This document shows positions 25,177 to 34,059 of a DNA stretch of 64,000 nucleotides, piece after piece (the first letter of the stretch is position 1; each line of letters opens with the position of its first letter). Location of the stretch: the NCBI GenBank assembly GCA_963692975.2, contig CAXMMR010000034.1, positions 124,001-188,000 on the forward strand, given 5' to 3'. Source of the stretch: CAXMMR01 sp963692975. Lineage in GTDB: Bacteria; Pseudomonadota; Alphaproteobacteria; Acetobacterales; Acetobacteraceae. Below the pieces are notes generated by a model that saw nothing but the letters and a program-made list of their open reading frames with translations, made no database searches and was not told the DNA's origin. A program made the translations under genes and the position numbers.

Positions 25177-25782
25177 TTAGTCGCGAGCCAACTGCCGCAC
25201 GCGCTCATGCGCGTGGATGATGGCGGTTGCGGCGTCCTCGAGGGCGACGCGGTTGGTCATGGCGTGCCGGCGGATCGTCTTGTAGGCTTCGTCCTCGCTC
25301 AGCTTCTGGTTCGTCATCAGGATCAGGCGTGCTCGATGGAGCCTTTGGAGGCCGGCAAGCTTGCGCTCGAGCTTTTGCGTCTTGGCGTTGTTTTCCTGCT
25401 GCTGCAGCCAAAGGCTACGCGCGACAACCAATTGCGTCAGCAGGCCGAAAGGATGGATCGGCCGCTCGATCACGGCGTGGGCGCCGATCTCAAGCACAAG
25501 CTGCAACGTCGACGGGTTTTCATAACCCACGACCGCAATTACGGTCGGAGGCGCCGCCTGGGTGCTTCGGCAGAGTTGCTTGAGCGGGTCTCGCGTGTCG
25601 TGGTCGACAGCCAGAACGATCAGGTCGGGCGCAGGCGCAGCCACACTCTGGATAGGCCAGATGCTTGTCGCCACGCATCCGATCCGCTGCAGATGCTCGA
25701 TGAGGCTCACGCCGTCCGCATCGGGCGGATGCATGACCTCGACGCGCAAGCCGCGAAGATCGCGCAGTATCTCGATCGCCAT
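25177..25782 (-). CDS. amiR: ANTAR-domain antiterminator, AmiR/NasT type
   Basis: 201 residues. The N-terminal pseudo-receiver (LRVEVMHPPDADGVSLIEHLQRIGC..., no acceptor-Asp pocket) is followed by a coiled-coil NAKTQKLERKLAGLQRLHRARLILM and the three-helix ANTAR module NQKLSEDEAYKTIRRHAMTNRVALEDAATAIIHAHERV. In P. aeruginosa AmiR binds the leader RNA of the amidase operon and prevents termination; AmiC sequesters it until amide is bound. Located 19 bases downstream of amiC on the same strand. Its target leader here should lie upstream of urtA or the tubulin-like genes (inference). Confidence 0.92.
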   Translation of the reverse strand: MAIEILRDLRGLRVEVMHPPDADGVSLIEHLQRIGCVATSIWPIQSVAAPAPDLIVLAVDHDTRDPLKQLCRSTQAAPPTVIAVVGYENPSTLQLVLEIGAHAVIERPIHPFGLLTQLVVARSLWLQQQENNAKTQKLERKLAGLQRLHRARLILMTNQKLSEDEAYKTIRRHAMTNRVALEDAATAIIHAHERVRQLARD

Positions 25783-25801
25783 CCTCGCTCCGACCCGGGG
25801 G

Positions 25802-26968
25802 CTAGACTTGCATCGCGACCAGCTGGGCAGCAGGAGCCGGCCAGCTGTCGAGGTCTTGGTCGATGCAGTAGGGATCAGGCCGCACCCTCACGCCCGGATC
25901 CCAGACGATTTCAAAACGGCCAGACGCGTCGAGCTTGGCCACGCGCGGCCAAAGAAAGGTATGATTGTTTGCGGCATCGATGGCGACGCGGCCTTGAGGC
26001 GCCTCGAACTCGAGGCCGCTCAGCGCCAGGCGAACGAGGTCCGGCGCGTCGGTGCCGACCTTGCCGATGGCCTGGCAGACGAGGCCGAACTGGAAATATG
26101 CCGCTTCGGCCGCAGCGCTGACCGTCGCCTCGGAGCCGAAGCGGGCGCGAAAGGCAGTCACGAACTCCATTGCAGCCGGTGTGCGCAGCACGCTGAAGAA
26201 GGGAGCGGCGCTGATGTGGCCGCACGCCGCTTGCGGCGTCATTTCGGCCACCTCGGCCTCGCTGGTTGTCAGGCTTGCGATGGGCATGGTCCCCGAATCA
26301 AAGCCGGCTGCATAATACGCCTCGTAAAATCTTGCGGTTGCGCGACCGACAATGGTCGAGAAGATGACGTTCGGGCGGAGATGACCGATGTCGCGGATCG
26401 TGCTGGCGAAATCGTCGACCTGCGCGTTCAACGGCACATATCTCTCGCCGACGACGCCACCGCCGGCCTGGCGCACCAGATCTGCCATGATCCGGTTCGA
26501 CTCGTGCGGGTAGACATAATCTGACCCGATAAAAAGCACTCGCGGACCGTAATGCTTGAATAGATAGCAAGCGAGCGGGAGCGAGTTTTGGTTCGGCGCT
26601 GAACCGGTATAGATACAGTTCGGCGAATATTCGAAACCTTCATAAAGGGTCGGATACATCAGCAGGCCGCGGCAGGCCTCAACGATTGGCAGCACGGCCT
26701 TGCGCGTGCTTGACATGTAGCAGCCGAAAATCAGCCGCACGTTGTCCTCTGTCAGCAATCGCTGTGCCAGTTTCTGAAATGTTGGCGGCTCCGACCGTCC
26801 GTCATAGGTGACGAGCTCAACCGGGCGGCCGAGTAGGCCACCGTCACGGTTGATTGTCTCGCACGCCAGAATGGTGGCTTGAAGCTGTGTTCGCTCAACC
26901 GCCGAGGTGACGCCGGATTGCGAGAACAACACGCCGAACCGCCAGGGATCTCGCCCAGCAAGACTCAT
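25802..26968 (-). CDS. amiC: Amide-sensing negative regulator AmiC
   Basis: 388 residues from ATG 26968. A further in-frame ATG at 27016 adds 16 residues. No signal peptide, as expected for a cytoplasmic sensor with a periplasmic-binding-protein fold. Blocks FGVLFSQSGVTSAVERTQ, FGCYMSSTRKAVLPIVEACRGLLMYPTLYEGFEYSPN, TGSAPNQNSLPLACYLFKHYG, FIGSDYVYPHESNRIM, SLTTSEAEV and WAxAxYDPY-like DPYCIDQDLDSW match Pseudomonas AmiC closely. Binds acetamide-type ligands in the cleft and, unliganded, silences AmiR. Cotranscribed with amiR. Also related to UrtA (17527-18765): sensor and transporter binder share ancestry. Confidence 0.94.
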   Translation of the reverse strand: MSLAGRDPWRFGVLFSQSGVTSAVERTQLQATILACETINRDGGLLGRPVELVTYDGRSEPPTFQKLAQRLLTEDNVRLIFGCYMSSTRKAVLPIVEACRGLLMYPTLYEGFEYSPNCIYTGSAPNQNSLPLACYLFKHYGPRVLFIGSDYVYPHESNRIMADLVRQAGGGVVGERYVPLNAQVDDFASTIRDIGHLRPNVIFSTIVGRATARFYEAYYAAGFDSGTMPIASLTTSEAEVAEMTPQAACGHISAAPFFSVLRTPAAMEFVTAFRARFGSEATVSAAAEAAYFQFGLVCQAIGKVGTDAPDLVRLALSGLEFEAPQGRVAIDAANNHTFLWPRVAKLDASGRFEIVWDPGVRVRPDPYCIDQDLDSWPAPAAQLVAMQV

Positions 26969-27681
26969 CTCTCTAGTCTCTCCATTGACAACTAGTAGCA
27001 ACGACGATCGTCGCATGTTTAAGCAGCGTAAGCGACGTGGATCTGATGGTAAGGGCGACCTTGGATTGTAGGCGAGGCGTACTCGGACGAAGAGGGCATT
27101 GCTTCAACCAGGCTGGGCCTCCCGCTATACCCCTTGCCACAGGATCGGGCTCCGCCGTTATGTTGTTTTATCGAAATTGATCGGCGGTGTAGGCAGGCCT
27201 GCGCTATCAGTTTACGCTTGTGGCTATCAAAAATCCCGGGGCTGCTTGGAAGGCGTGTCGAGCTGACCCCGCATCGGCCTCAGCCACCATTGACACCCGA
27301 GTTGGCGTCGTCGGCGCCTCTGACGGCTGACGTTAGATGCGTGGGCTGTCCGCAGCGGCATAGCGGCGCCTGTCGTCTGTGACGAGGCGCTGTGACGGGT
27401 CATACGGCATGCGCGCCGAGCATCATCCGCGTTGAAGGTCAGCGGCCGATAAGCGGCCGATGTGCTCGGCAAGCCATTCCGTAATCGAGATGTCAATCGC
27501 GAGACCGCTTGACAGTGAAAGGCACGCATCACAAGGAGTAAAGGGGCAGATTTGACCTGCTCGGTCACTGCGACAACGCTGTCACCCTGCCGGATCTCCG
27601 CGGCTTCGATCTCGTCTGAGCGCCAGACTCGTTGAAGTCGCTAATTCCCAACATAATGACGGGCGTCAAGGAGCCATTATC
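26969..27681. other. Intergenic region between amiC and cbtB
   Basis: About 700 bases without a gene I can support. It holds divergent promoters for amiC and cbtB. I looked for a cobalamin riboswitch before cbtB (conserved B12-box core AGYCAGGAGACC) and did not find it. Confidence 0.35.
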
Positions 27682-27888
27682 ATGTCCGGAACCAACCTCA
27701 GCTCTGGCATAGCATCTCCCGAAATTCCCGTTCGCGAGCTCATGCCGTGGATCCTGTTTGGCATCCTCGCATTGCTGGCGATCTACTTCGTTGGCGCGGA
27801 AGAGGGTGCCACGTCGATGATCAAAGGCATGTATGTCCATGAGTGGGTGCATGACGCGCGCCACCTGCTTGGCTTCCCCTGCCACTAG
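27682..27888 (+). CDS. cbtB: Cobalt transporter small subunit CbtB
   Basis: 68 residues with one membrane helix (MPWILFGILALLAIYFVGAEEGA) and the diagnostic C-terminus VHEWVHDARHLLGFPCH, whose His residues and Cys are presumed Co ligands. CAAGGAG precedes ATG 27682. Encoded 15 bases before cbtA, the usual arrangement of this predicted cobalt uptake system. Confidence 0.93.
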   Translation: MSGTNLSSGIASPEIPVRELMPWILFGILALLAIYFVGAEEGATSMIKGMYVHEWVHDARHLLGFPCH

Positions 27889-27903
27889 GCCCGAACCCCG
27901 CCG

Positions 27904-28686
27904 ATGGCGACGGCGCTTCTCATTCGTGGCCTCATCGCCGGCTTGATTGCCGGTCTGCTTGTTTTCGCCATTGGCCGGTTCGTCGGTGAGCCGCAGGTCG
28001 ACCGCGCCATCGCCTTCGAGACGGCCATGGATGAGGCGAAGGCGAAGGCCGCCGTTGCCGCCGGACATCCGGCGGAGGAGCTGGATGTTGAACTGGTCAG
28101 CAGGCCGCATCAGGCGGGCTGGGGTCTGTTCACCGGAACAATGGTCTACAGCACGGCCTTTGGCGGCTTGTTCGCGCTCGTCTTCGGTTTCATCTATGGC
28201 CGTGTCGGGGTCGCCGATGCGCGCTTGATTGCGCTGCTATTGGCGAGCGGAGGTTTCGTCGCCGCCTTCGTCGTTCCTGATCTCAAGTATCCCTCCAACC
28301 CTCCATCGGTCGGCGAGCCGGATACCATCGGTATCAGGACGGCTATGTATTTTCTGATGATGGCGTGCTCGATCGGCGGGCTCGTCGGCGCAGTCGCAAT
28401 CCGGCAGAACTTGGCGAAGCGGCACGGTCTCTGGAACGCGACGCTGATTGGTGCTGCGTTCTATGTTGTCTTCGCGGCCGTCGTGATGGTCATCCTGCCT
28501 GTTGTGCAGGAGGTTCCGCCTGGCTTCGACGCGGTCGTGCTGTGGCGGTTTCGGCTTGCTACCATCGCCATGCAGTTTGTCATGTGGACGACGTTGGGAC
28601 TGCTGTTTGGTGTTCTTGCTGAGCAGGCGCTGTATGGCAGAACAAGCGCCGCGACGGCCATTAGACCCGAGCGCTCGTTCCGTTAG
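27904..28686 (+). CDS. cbtA: Cobalt transporter subunit CbtA
   Basis: 260 residues, five to six helices. LIRGLIAGLIAGLLVFAIGRFVGEPQVDRAIAFE at the N-terminus, the H-Q-A-G-W-GLFTG and VPDLKYPSNPPSVGEPDTIGIRT loops are typical of CbtA. Forms with CbtB a predicted cobalt importer, usually regulated by B12 riboswitches, though none is apparent here. With the nearby COG0523 chaperone it points to a local metal-dependent process. Confidence 0.92.
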   Translation: MATALLIRGLIAGLIAGLLVFAIGRFVGEPQVDRAIAFETAMDEAKAKAAVAAGHPAEELDVELVSRPHQAGWGLFTGTMVYSTAFGGLFALVFGFIYGRVGVADARLIALLLASGGFVAAFVVPDLKYPSNPPSVGEPDTIGIRTAMYFLMMACSIGGLVGAVAIRQNLAKRHGLWNATLIGAAFYVVFAAVVMVILPVVQEVPPGFDAVVLWRFRLATIAMQFVMWTTLGLLFGVLAEQALYGRTSAATAIRPERSFR

Positions 28687-29347
28687 CGCGCACCACGCGA
28701 TCGATCAACAGCATCAATTTCGCAAAGACGCCGAAACCTTTACTGTCGCAAGCGTGGACAAGATCCATCATCCTGGCTTGCGGCGTCGGCTCCGTGCCCT
28801 GGCTTGACATCGTCAGTACGGATCGGCAACACGTCTATGTCTGCGTGACACTGTTGCTGTGATATCGGCTGAACGGTCGCTTGTGGCGAAGCCGAGGCTG
28901 ACTTTGGAGCGTGCATCCGGCGCCATTTCTCATCAGCGTCGAGGTGATTCTTGCCGCGTGCACGTTGCACGCGAGATGTGCGCGACACTGTAGACGTATC
29001 GCTCAGCGGGAGAATCACGCCGCCGTGGACAAGACTCTCGATTTGAACGAGACATCCGCGTTGGACAATGCGGCGGACGCGTCTGGATCTACGACCACGC
29101 TCATCGCTTCTTGTATACCAAGGACAATCATGAAATGCCGTATGAAAGGAAGAGCCTGTGGGTAGGGGGGAGGCTATCGTGCAAGCGATCGACGGGACAT
29201 ATACTAGATTGCGATGACAAGTATTGAGCGGTACTTTCCGGTGGTTAAAGAATAGCTTGCTGTATGCCGAAAGCCACATCTAAGAACTTCCATAGTCTTC
29301 CTTTCGTGGATGTTGACCAATCTACACTTCGAAACAAGCATGTCTGA
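28687..29347. other. Intergenic region with a perfect inverted repeat
   Basis: About 660 bases, no supportable gene. CGCGTGCA-cgt-TGCACGCG at 28955-28973 is an 8-bp perfect inverted repeat with 3-base spacer, the same geometry as the palindrome before urtA but a different sequence; hairpin or operator. The stretch 29100-29340 is A/T-richer and probably contains the OprB promoter. Confidence 0.4.
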
Positions 29348-30973
29348 ATGCCTACAATCTTGCACGCTCGTGATGTCGCCTGCTCGTTCCTCCTTACTGT
29401 TCCGTGTGGTGTGCTGGCGGGAGGTGCGTTCGCTGCATCGCCGCTGGCTGCCGGTGTGTCGATTGCGTCACAGTGGGAGCCTGCAGATGCCGGTGCCTTG
29501 CTCTATGCGGCCGCGCTGCCCACCGGCGGGGTGGCGGAACCCAACTCCGCCATCTTCACGATCAGCGGTGACGTTGCGCCGACGGGGTCGTCGTCGCCAG
29601 CCGGCGAACTCAGACAGAAAGTCCCTGCTCCATCGCCAGCGACACCTGCAGGCGGCAACCCTGGGCCGGGCCAACCCGCGCCGCCAATGTCGGACGCTTT
29701 ACCCACCGCGTCACCAAGCGCCCCACCGACGATTGAGAGATGGGCTGTGCATGCCCAGTCGACGTTCACGGAGATCTACCAACCCGCATTTCGGTCGCCC
29801 TACCAGGGCGCGCAAAGCCTCAACCCGGGCAGCCTCGGGCGCGAAACCTGGGACGTCACCCTCTATGGCGGCGTGCGCCCATGGCGCGGCGCCGAGATCT
29901 GGATCAATCCGGAGGTCGATCAGGGCTTCGGACCAAGCAACACCTTCGGTGTGGCCGGCTACCCGTCGGCGGAGGCCTACAAGCTTGGCGCTGCGGATCC
30001 TTATGTGCGGCTGCAGCGACTGTTCTTGCGCCAGACGCTGGATCTTGGCGGAGAGATCCAGGGCATCGATCCCGACATCAATCAGCTCGGAGGCGCTCAG
30101 ACTGCGAACCACATCGTCCTGACGATCGGCAAGTTCTCAAGCTTTGACGTCTTCGACACCAACAAATACGCGCATGACCCGCGTAATGACTTCCTGAACT
30201 GGTCGTCGATCGACGCCGGCAACTTCGACCAGGCCGGGGATGCCTGGGGCTTCAGCTACGGCACCTCCGCGGAATGGTATCAGAACTGGTGGACGATCCG
30301 TGCCGGCGCTTTCGACATGCCGACCTTGCCGGGCTACAAGTATCTTGACCGGCGCTTCGGTCAGCAGGTGCAGTATCTGCTCGAGGTTGAGGAGCGCCAC
30401 ACGATATTGGGCCGCGACGGCAAGGTGAAGCTGTCTGGCTTCCTGTCGCGTGGCCTGTTCGGCAGCTTCGGTCAGGCGGACGAGTTGGCGGCAGCGACAG
30501 GAACGGTGCCGAACGTTCAGAACGTCCTGAAGATACGCAACAAAGGCGGCGGCGACATCAATCTCGAGCAGTCGATCACGTCCGACCTCGGCTTGTTCGC
30601 TCGTGCCGGAGATGCGGACGGCAGCAGTTCGACGACATCGTTCACCGACATCGACAACACCTTGCAAATCGGCCTGTCGCTGGCGGGCAACCGCTGGCAT
30701 CGGGCGGACGACACGGTCGGCCTTGCTTTCATCAGCAACGGCATCTCGCGTCACTTCAAGGATTATTTGAACGCAGGCGGCCTCGGCGTGCTGATCGGCG
30801 ACGGAAAATTGCCAAATTCCGGTCGCGAAGACATCATCGAAACCTATTACAGCTACCAGATTATTAAGGGCATAAACCTCTCTGCCGACTATCAGTTCGT
30901 CAACAACCCTGCCTATAATCGCGACCGTGGTCCGGTCAGCTTTCTGGGGCTGCGGTTGCATGCTCAGATCTGA
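29348..30973 (+). CDS. OprB-family carbohydrate-selective porin
   Basis: 541 residues with an export signal (FLLTVPCGVLAGGAFA), a ~90-residue Pro/Ser/Thr/Gly-rich spacer, then an outer-membrane barrel. ERWAVHAQSTFTEIYQPAFRSPYQGAQSLNPG, WDVTLYGGVRPWRGAEIWINPEVDQGFG, VLTIGKFSSFDVFDTNKYAHDPRNDFLNWSSIDAG and a terminal FLGLRLHAQI with terminal aromatic/aliphatic beta-signal are characteristic of OprB in acetic-acid-bacteria-type genomes. Sugar or small-solute passage through the outer membrane. No sugar transporter lies nearby. Confidence 0.9.
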   Translation: MPTILHARDVACSFLLTVPCGVLAGGAFAASPLAAGVSIASQWEPADAGALLYAAALPTGGVAEPNSAIFTISGDVAPTGSSSPAGELRQKVPAPSPATPAGGNPGPGQPAPPMSDALPTASPSAPPTIERWAVHAQSTFTEIYQPAFRSPYQGAQSLNPGSLGRETWDVTLYGGVRPWRGAEIWINPEVDQGFGPSNTFGVAGYPSAEAYKLGAADPYVRLQRLFLRQTLDLGGEIQGIDPDINQLGGAQTANHIVLTIGKFSSFDVFDTNKYAHDPRNDFLNWSSIDAGNFDQAGDAWGFSYGTSAEWYQNWWTIRAGAFDMPTLPGYKYLDRRFGQQVQYLLEVEERHTILGRDGKVKLSGFLSRGLFGSFGQADELAAATGTVPNVQNVLKIRNKGGGDINLEQSITSDLGLFARAGDADGSSSTTSFTDIDNTLQIGLSLAGNRWHRADDTVGLAFISNGISRHFKDYLNAGGLGVLIGDGKLPNSGREDIIETYYSYQIIKGINLSADYQFVNNPAYNRDRGPVSFLGLRLHAQI

Positions 30974-31016
30974 CGCGAATAGGTCACCGGCCTCGGCATT
31001 CGTCCTACGGACCGAC

Positions 31017-31178
31017 ATGAAGCAGACCTTGCTGGCCGCGATGGTCCTCTCGCTGATCGTTCCGGGCTCACCCGCGTCGGCGGCTCGCGGCGGTCATACC
31101 GGACCGACGTCGACCTGTCGCGAAAATCGCAAGCCGCTGGCGCCAGCGCAGCTACGGCACCTTCAGCGCAATCAGTGA
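31017..31178 (+). CDS. Possible short exported peptide (53 aa)
   Basis: MKQTLLAAMVLSLIVPGSPASAARGGHTG... begins with a textbook signal peptide and cleavage site (ASA-A), followed by only ~30 residues. It starts 44 bases after the OprB stop. It may be a real small secreted protein or the surviving 5' end of a longer decayed gene. Confidence 0.35.
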   Translation: MKQTLLAAMVLSLIVPGSPASAARGGHTGPTSTCRENRKPLAPAQLRHLQRNQ

Positions 31179-31816
31179 CCGCCCCAGATCGGCGGCGGGC
31201 CGCACTGAGCCTCATCGGCCCATCTTGGCTGCACACGATCACCTCCTCTTGCCTGGGCAGGATTTGGCAAGATCGTCTGATCCAGATCGTAATGACCTGC
31301 GACAGTCTAGCGAGGCCGGCTGTCCGGGCGCATAATCCGCGGCACAGGGTCGACGAAAGCTCGTCAACATTTAGCCCGTTCGATAACATCGCGTCGCTGG
31401 TTTGTCTGAGGTCAGGAGCGCCCGTCTATGCGCCTTTATCCGAGGGCGTGACGGTAGCTGTTGATCCCGATGCCAGTCGCGCCGGATCCGAACGGATGCT
31501 CGCGCGGGGCTGGGGTTTTACGCCGGCGGAAGCCGCCAAAGTCGCGTCGGTGGCGTAATAATGCGCTCGCAGGTCAAGAGCATCGGGGTCAGGATCGGCG
31601 TGCGCAGCCGCGGCGCTCAGCTCGCGCTGTTCAACCGCGTCCTTGCGTCCAACCACGGCGTGGATGATTGCTTGCTACGCGCGAGCCGCAAGCGATCCGC
31701 GCTGCCTGGCAGTCACGTCTCGGGTGTGGCCTGGAGCACGCTGCGACTCTCCTTACCGAAGGGGATCGAGCCATCTCTCAGGGACATGAGGCTCCGCAGC
31801 GTGTCGGGTCGGCCGT
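31179..31816. other. Intergenic, no supported gene
   Basis: About 640 bases. The plus-strand frame ending at 31558 (EGVTVAVDPDASRAGSERMLARGWGFTPAEAAKV) has some protein-like character but no recognised family and an unconvincing start. Possibly debris of an old gene. Confidence 0.3.
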
Positions 31817-33643
31817 TCAAAGACCAGCCGGCACGTTGCTCACATAGGGTATGAAGCCGCGCAGCATGTCCACTGGCACGTCGATCAGGGCATAGCTGGC
31901 GACGTCGACAAACATAAGCTGCTGAGTGCCTTTGCCGAGCAGGTTGCCGTCCGCGCCATGGATTTCATGCTCGAGCGTCACGAACTTGCGGTTGTGCTTG
32001 CCGACACGGATCCGCACCATGACCGCCTCGAACTCCCGGGTCTCACGGATGAACTTGTGGTAGAAGTCGCGGGTCAGAATGAAGAACCCGGTGGTCTTCA
32101 GATCGAAATCCGGCACGCACTTGGCGAAGAACAACTCTCGCGTCTTGCCGACCCAACGCATGTAGTTAGCGAAATAGACGTTTCCGACGGAATTCGTGTC
32201 GTCATAGGTTGGCATCACGTCATACAGGAACCAGTGGCCGTCGAATCGCCCGTTCAGCCCGGTGGCGACGGACAGTTCCGAGGCGCCCGTGCTGCCGGCA
32301 TAGCCGGTGGCGGTGGCTGTTGCGCCGCCGGTCATGGCGTCAGCACGGCTTGGCGTCGTCCGGCGAGAGACCTCCAACGGGACGGCAGCCTCTGCTGTCG
32401 CGTCGATTGCGGGCTGGCGCAGCAGCGGGATCAGCGCAAGCAGCGGCAGCAAGGGTGCAGCCGCCATGACCAGGCTCAGCTGCGCGTAATAGCCAACCGC
32501 AGCGCCGGCTGCGGCGCCGCTTCCCAGCAGGAAGCACAGCATTGCGTCATGCGTGGCGGCCGGTCGTCGCGTGGTCTTCAGCAAGAGACAAGCAGCGTAG
32601 CCGACAAACAGCGAGCAGAACGGCGCGATCATCAGCATCAGCGGAAGAGCTATGCGATAGCCGATGGCGGCAATTCCCAACGCGGCGGCCGGTATCCAGA
32701 GCGGGGTCTGCACCAGCGCCTTCGGCAACAGCGCGAACACTGCGTTGGTGCTGCGGTTGGTCGCCATGACCAAATACCACCGGGTCGCGACGTAGGCGCT
32801 GTCCAACGTGGAGGCGACCGCGACCGCCGCCCAGATACCGAACAGCCAGGCCGCCGGTGTCGCCGCAGGACCGATCGACGCCATGCCGGCAGCCAATACG
32901 GACTGCGCCTCCACGGCACCGTCGATGCCGGGGTGTAAGAAGCTGGCGGCGCCAGCCGGCAGACCGACGGTGAAGAACGCGTTGATCCCGATGAGGCAGA
33001 AGAACAGCGCCGCACCGCCGGCGTAGGCATAGGTGATCGAGCTGCCTTCCCGGCGGATCTGCAACGCTCGCTGCCATTGCTGCAGGTCCAACCAGGGCCC
33101 GAGCAGGAAGCCGACCAGGGACGGCACGATCAGGCCGTAAAAGCGCGGCCCCAGCACCAGCGCCGCGGGCAGTTGGCCGGACCGGGGCATCAGCCGCAGA
33201 GCCGACAGCGCCGCTACCACGCCCAGCAACAGCATCGCGCCGTGCAACGCCTTGAGGTCCTGAATCCGGAGAACATGTCCAACCGCGCAGGCGGACAAGA
33301 CAATCAGCAGCGTGATCGGGATCGCCAAGGCGCCGACCAGCGGCTGCAGGTAGCCGGTGGCAAACGCGTAGACCGTGATTGTGACCGCCACGATCTGATA
33401 GGCCAGCACGACGCCGCCGAAGCCTGCCGACAGGCGGCTGAAATCGGCGTCGAGCCCAAGACGCGGTCCGAACCGGTCGACGATCCAGCCGAACAGGCTG
33501 AGGCCGAGGGCATTGGGAAGCGCGAACGCCAGGAAGCCTGGCAGTCCGTAAAGGAAGGTGACGTGGATCGCGTAGAAGAAACCAAGCCCCCACAACCAGC
33601 TGAGGGCGATGGTCGGTGACCATAGCAAAGATCGACGCCACAT
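31817..33643 (-). CDS. Fusion of a 12-helix transporter-like domain to a hotdog acyl-CoA thioesterase
   Basis: 608 residues from ATG 33643; a GTG at 33682 would add 13. Residues 1-~430 are a polytopic membrane domain with about 12 helices. LSWLWGLGFFYAIHVTFLYGLPGFLAFALPNALGLSLFGW and GSSITYAYAGGAALFFCLIGINAFF recall sodium-solute-symporter-like folds. A Thr/Ala-rich linker (TGGATATATGYAGSTG) leads to a C-terminal 4HBT hotdog domain: LYDVMPTYDDTNSVGNVYFANYMRWVGKTRELFF..., with Asp in the usual YxDTNxxGxVYFANY motif, then VTLEHEIHGADGNLLGKGTQQLMFVD. The thioesterase part would face the cytoplasm. Unusual architecture; single uninterrupted frame. Confidence 0.8.
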   Translation of the reverse strand: MWRRSLLWSPTIALSWLWGLGFFYAIHVTFLYGLPGFLAFALPNALGLSLFGWIVDRFGPRLGLDADFSRLSAGFGGVVLAYQIVAVTITVYAFATGYLQPLVGALAIPITLLIVLSACAVGHVLRIQDLKALHGAMLLLGVVAALSALRLMPRSGQLPAALVLGPRFYGLIVPSLVGFLLGPWLDLQQWQRALQIRREGSSITYAYAGGAALFFCLIGINAFFTVGLPAGAASFLHPGIDGAVEAQSVLAAGMASIGPAATPAAWLFGIWAAVAVASTLDSAYVATRWYLVMATNRSTNAVFALLPKALVQTPLWIPAAALGIAAIGYRIALPLMLMIAPFCSLFVGYAACLLLKTTRRPAATHDAMLCFLLGSGAAAGAAVGYYAQLSLVMAAAPLLPLLALIPLLRQPAIDATAEAAVPLEVSRRTTPSRADAMTGGATATATGYAGSTGASELSVATGLNGRFDGHWFLYDVMPTYDDTNSVGNVYFANYMRWVGKTRELFFAKCVPDFDLKTTGFFILTRDFYHKFIRETREFEAVMVRIRVGKHNRKFVTLEHEIHGADGNLLGKGTQQLMFVDVASYALIDVPVDMLRGFIPYVSNVPAGL

Positions 33644-34059
33644 CTTAGAAATTCGCTCCGACGAGGAGAGTAGTCTTACCACACGCTATGTGACGTCAGC
33701 CGCTCCGGCGCAGGGCGCGACCAGCACGGCGCCGAGCAGCGCGACGCGCGGTCTCTATGGCTGGAAACTTCAGCATTGTCAGCTTACTTACAAGGCGATC
33801 GGGCGCCGCAATCCTATCCCGATCAGCCAAAAGCCGGAACCGCTGGAGGGATGCGTGGCGTTTTACCACACGGCCTCATCATCGCGGCTGGTGCCACGCC
33901 ACTTCCGCCGGCCCTGCCGTCTGATTGTCTCCGTCATTGCGGCCAGACGAGACACCGCTCTGCGGATCCGCCTGCCGGCGACTTGACCCGTTCACGGAGT
34001 TGGCGCACCGACCAGATCGTAACGGTTTCGTTGATGCCGCCTTCGAATACGAGGCAGAC
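33644..34059. other. Divergent promoter region, thioesterase fusion / oxyR
   Basis: About 415 bases with no supportable gene. GAGG lies 7 bases before the oxyR start. Nothing else recognised. Confidence 0.3.

Noticed and set aside
26969..27681. Cobalamin riboswitch before cbtB
   Set aside because: No B12-box core sequence found by eye.
31179..31558. Protein-coding gene on the plus strand
   Set aside because: Only the last ~35 residues look protein-like; no start, ribosome-binding site or family.
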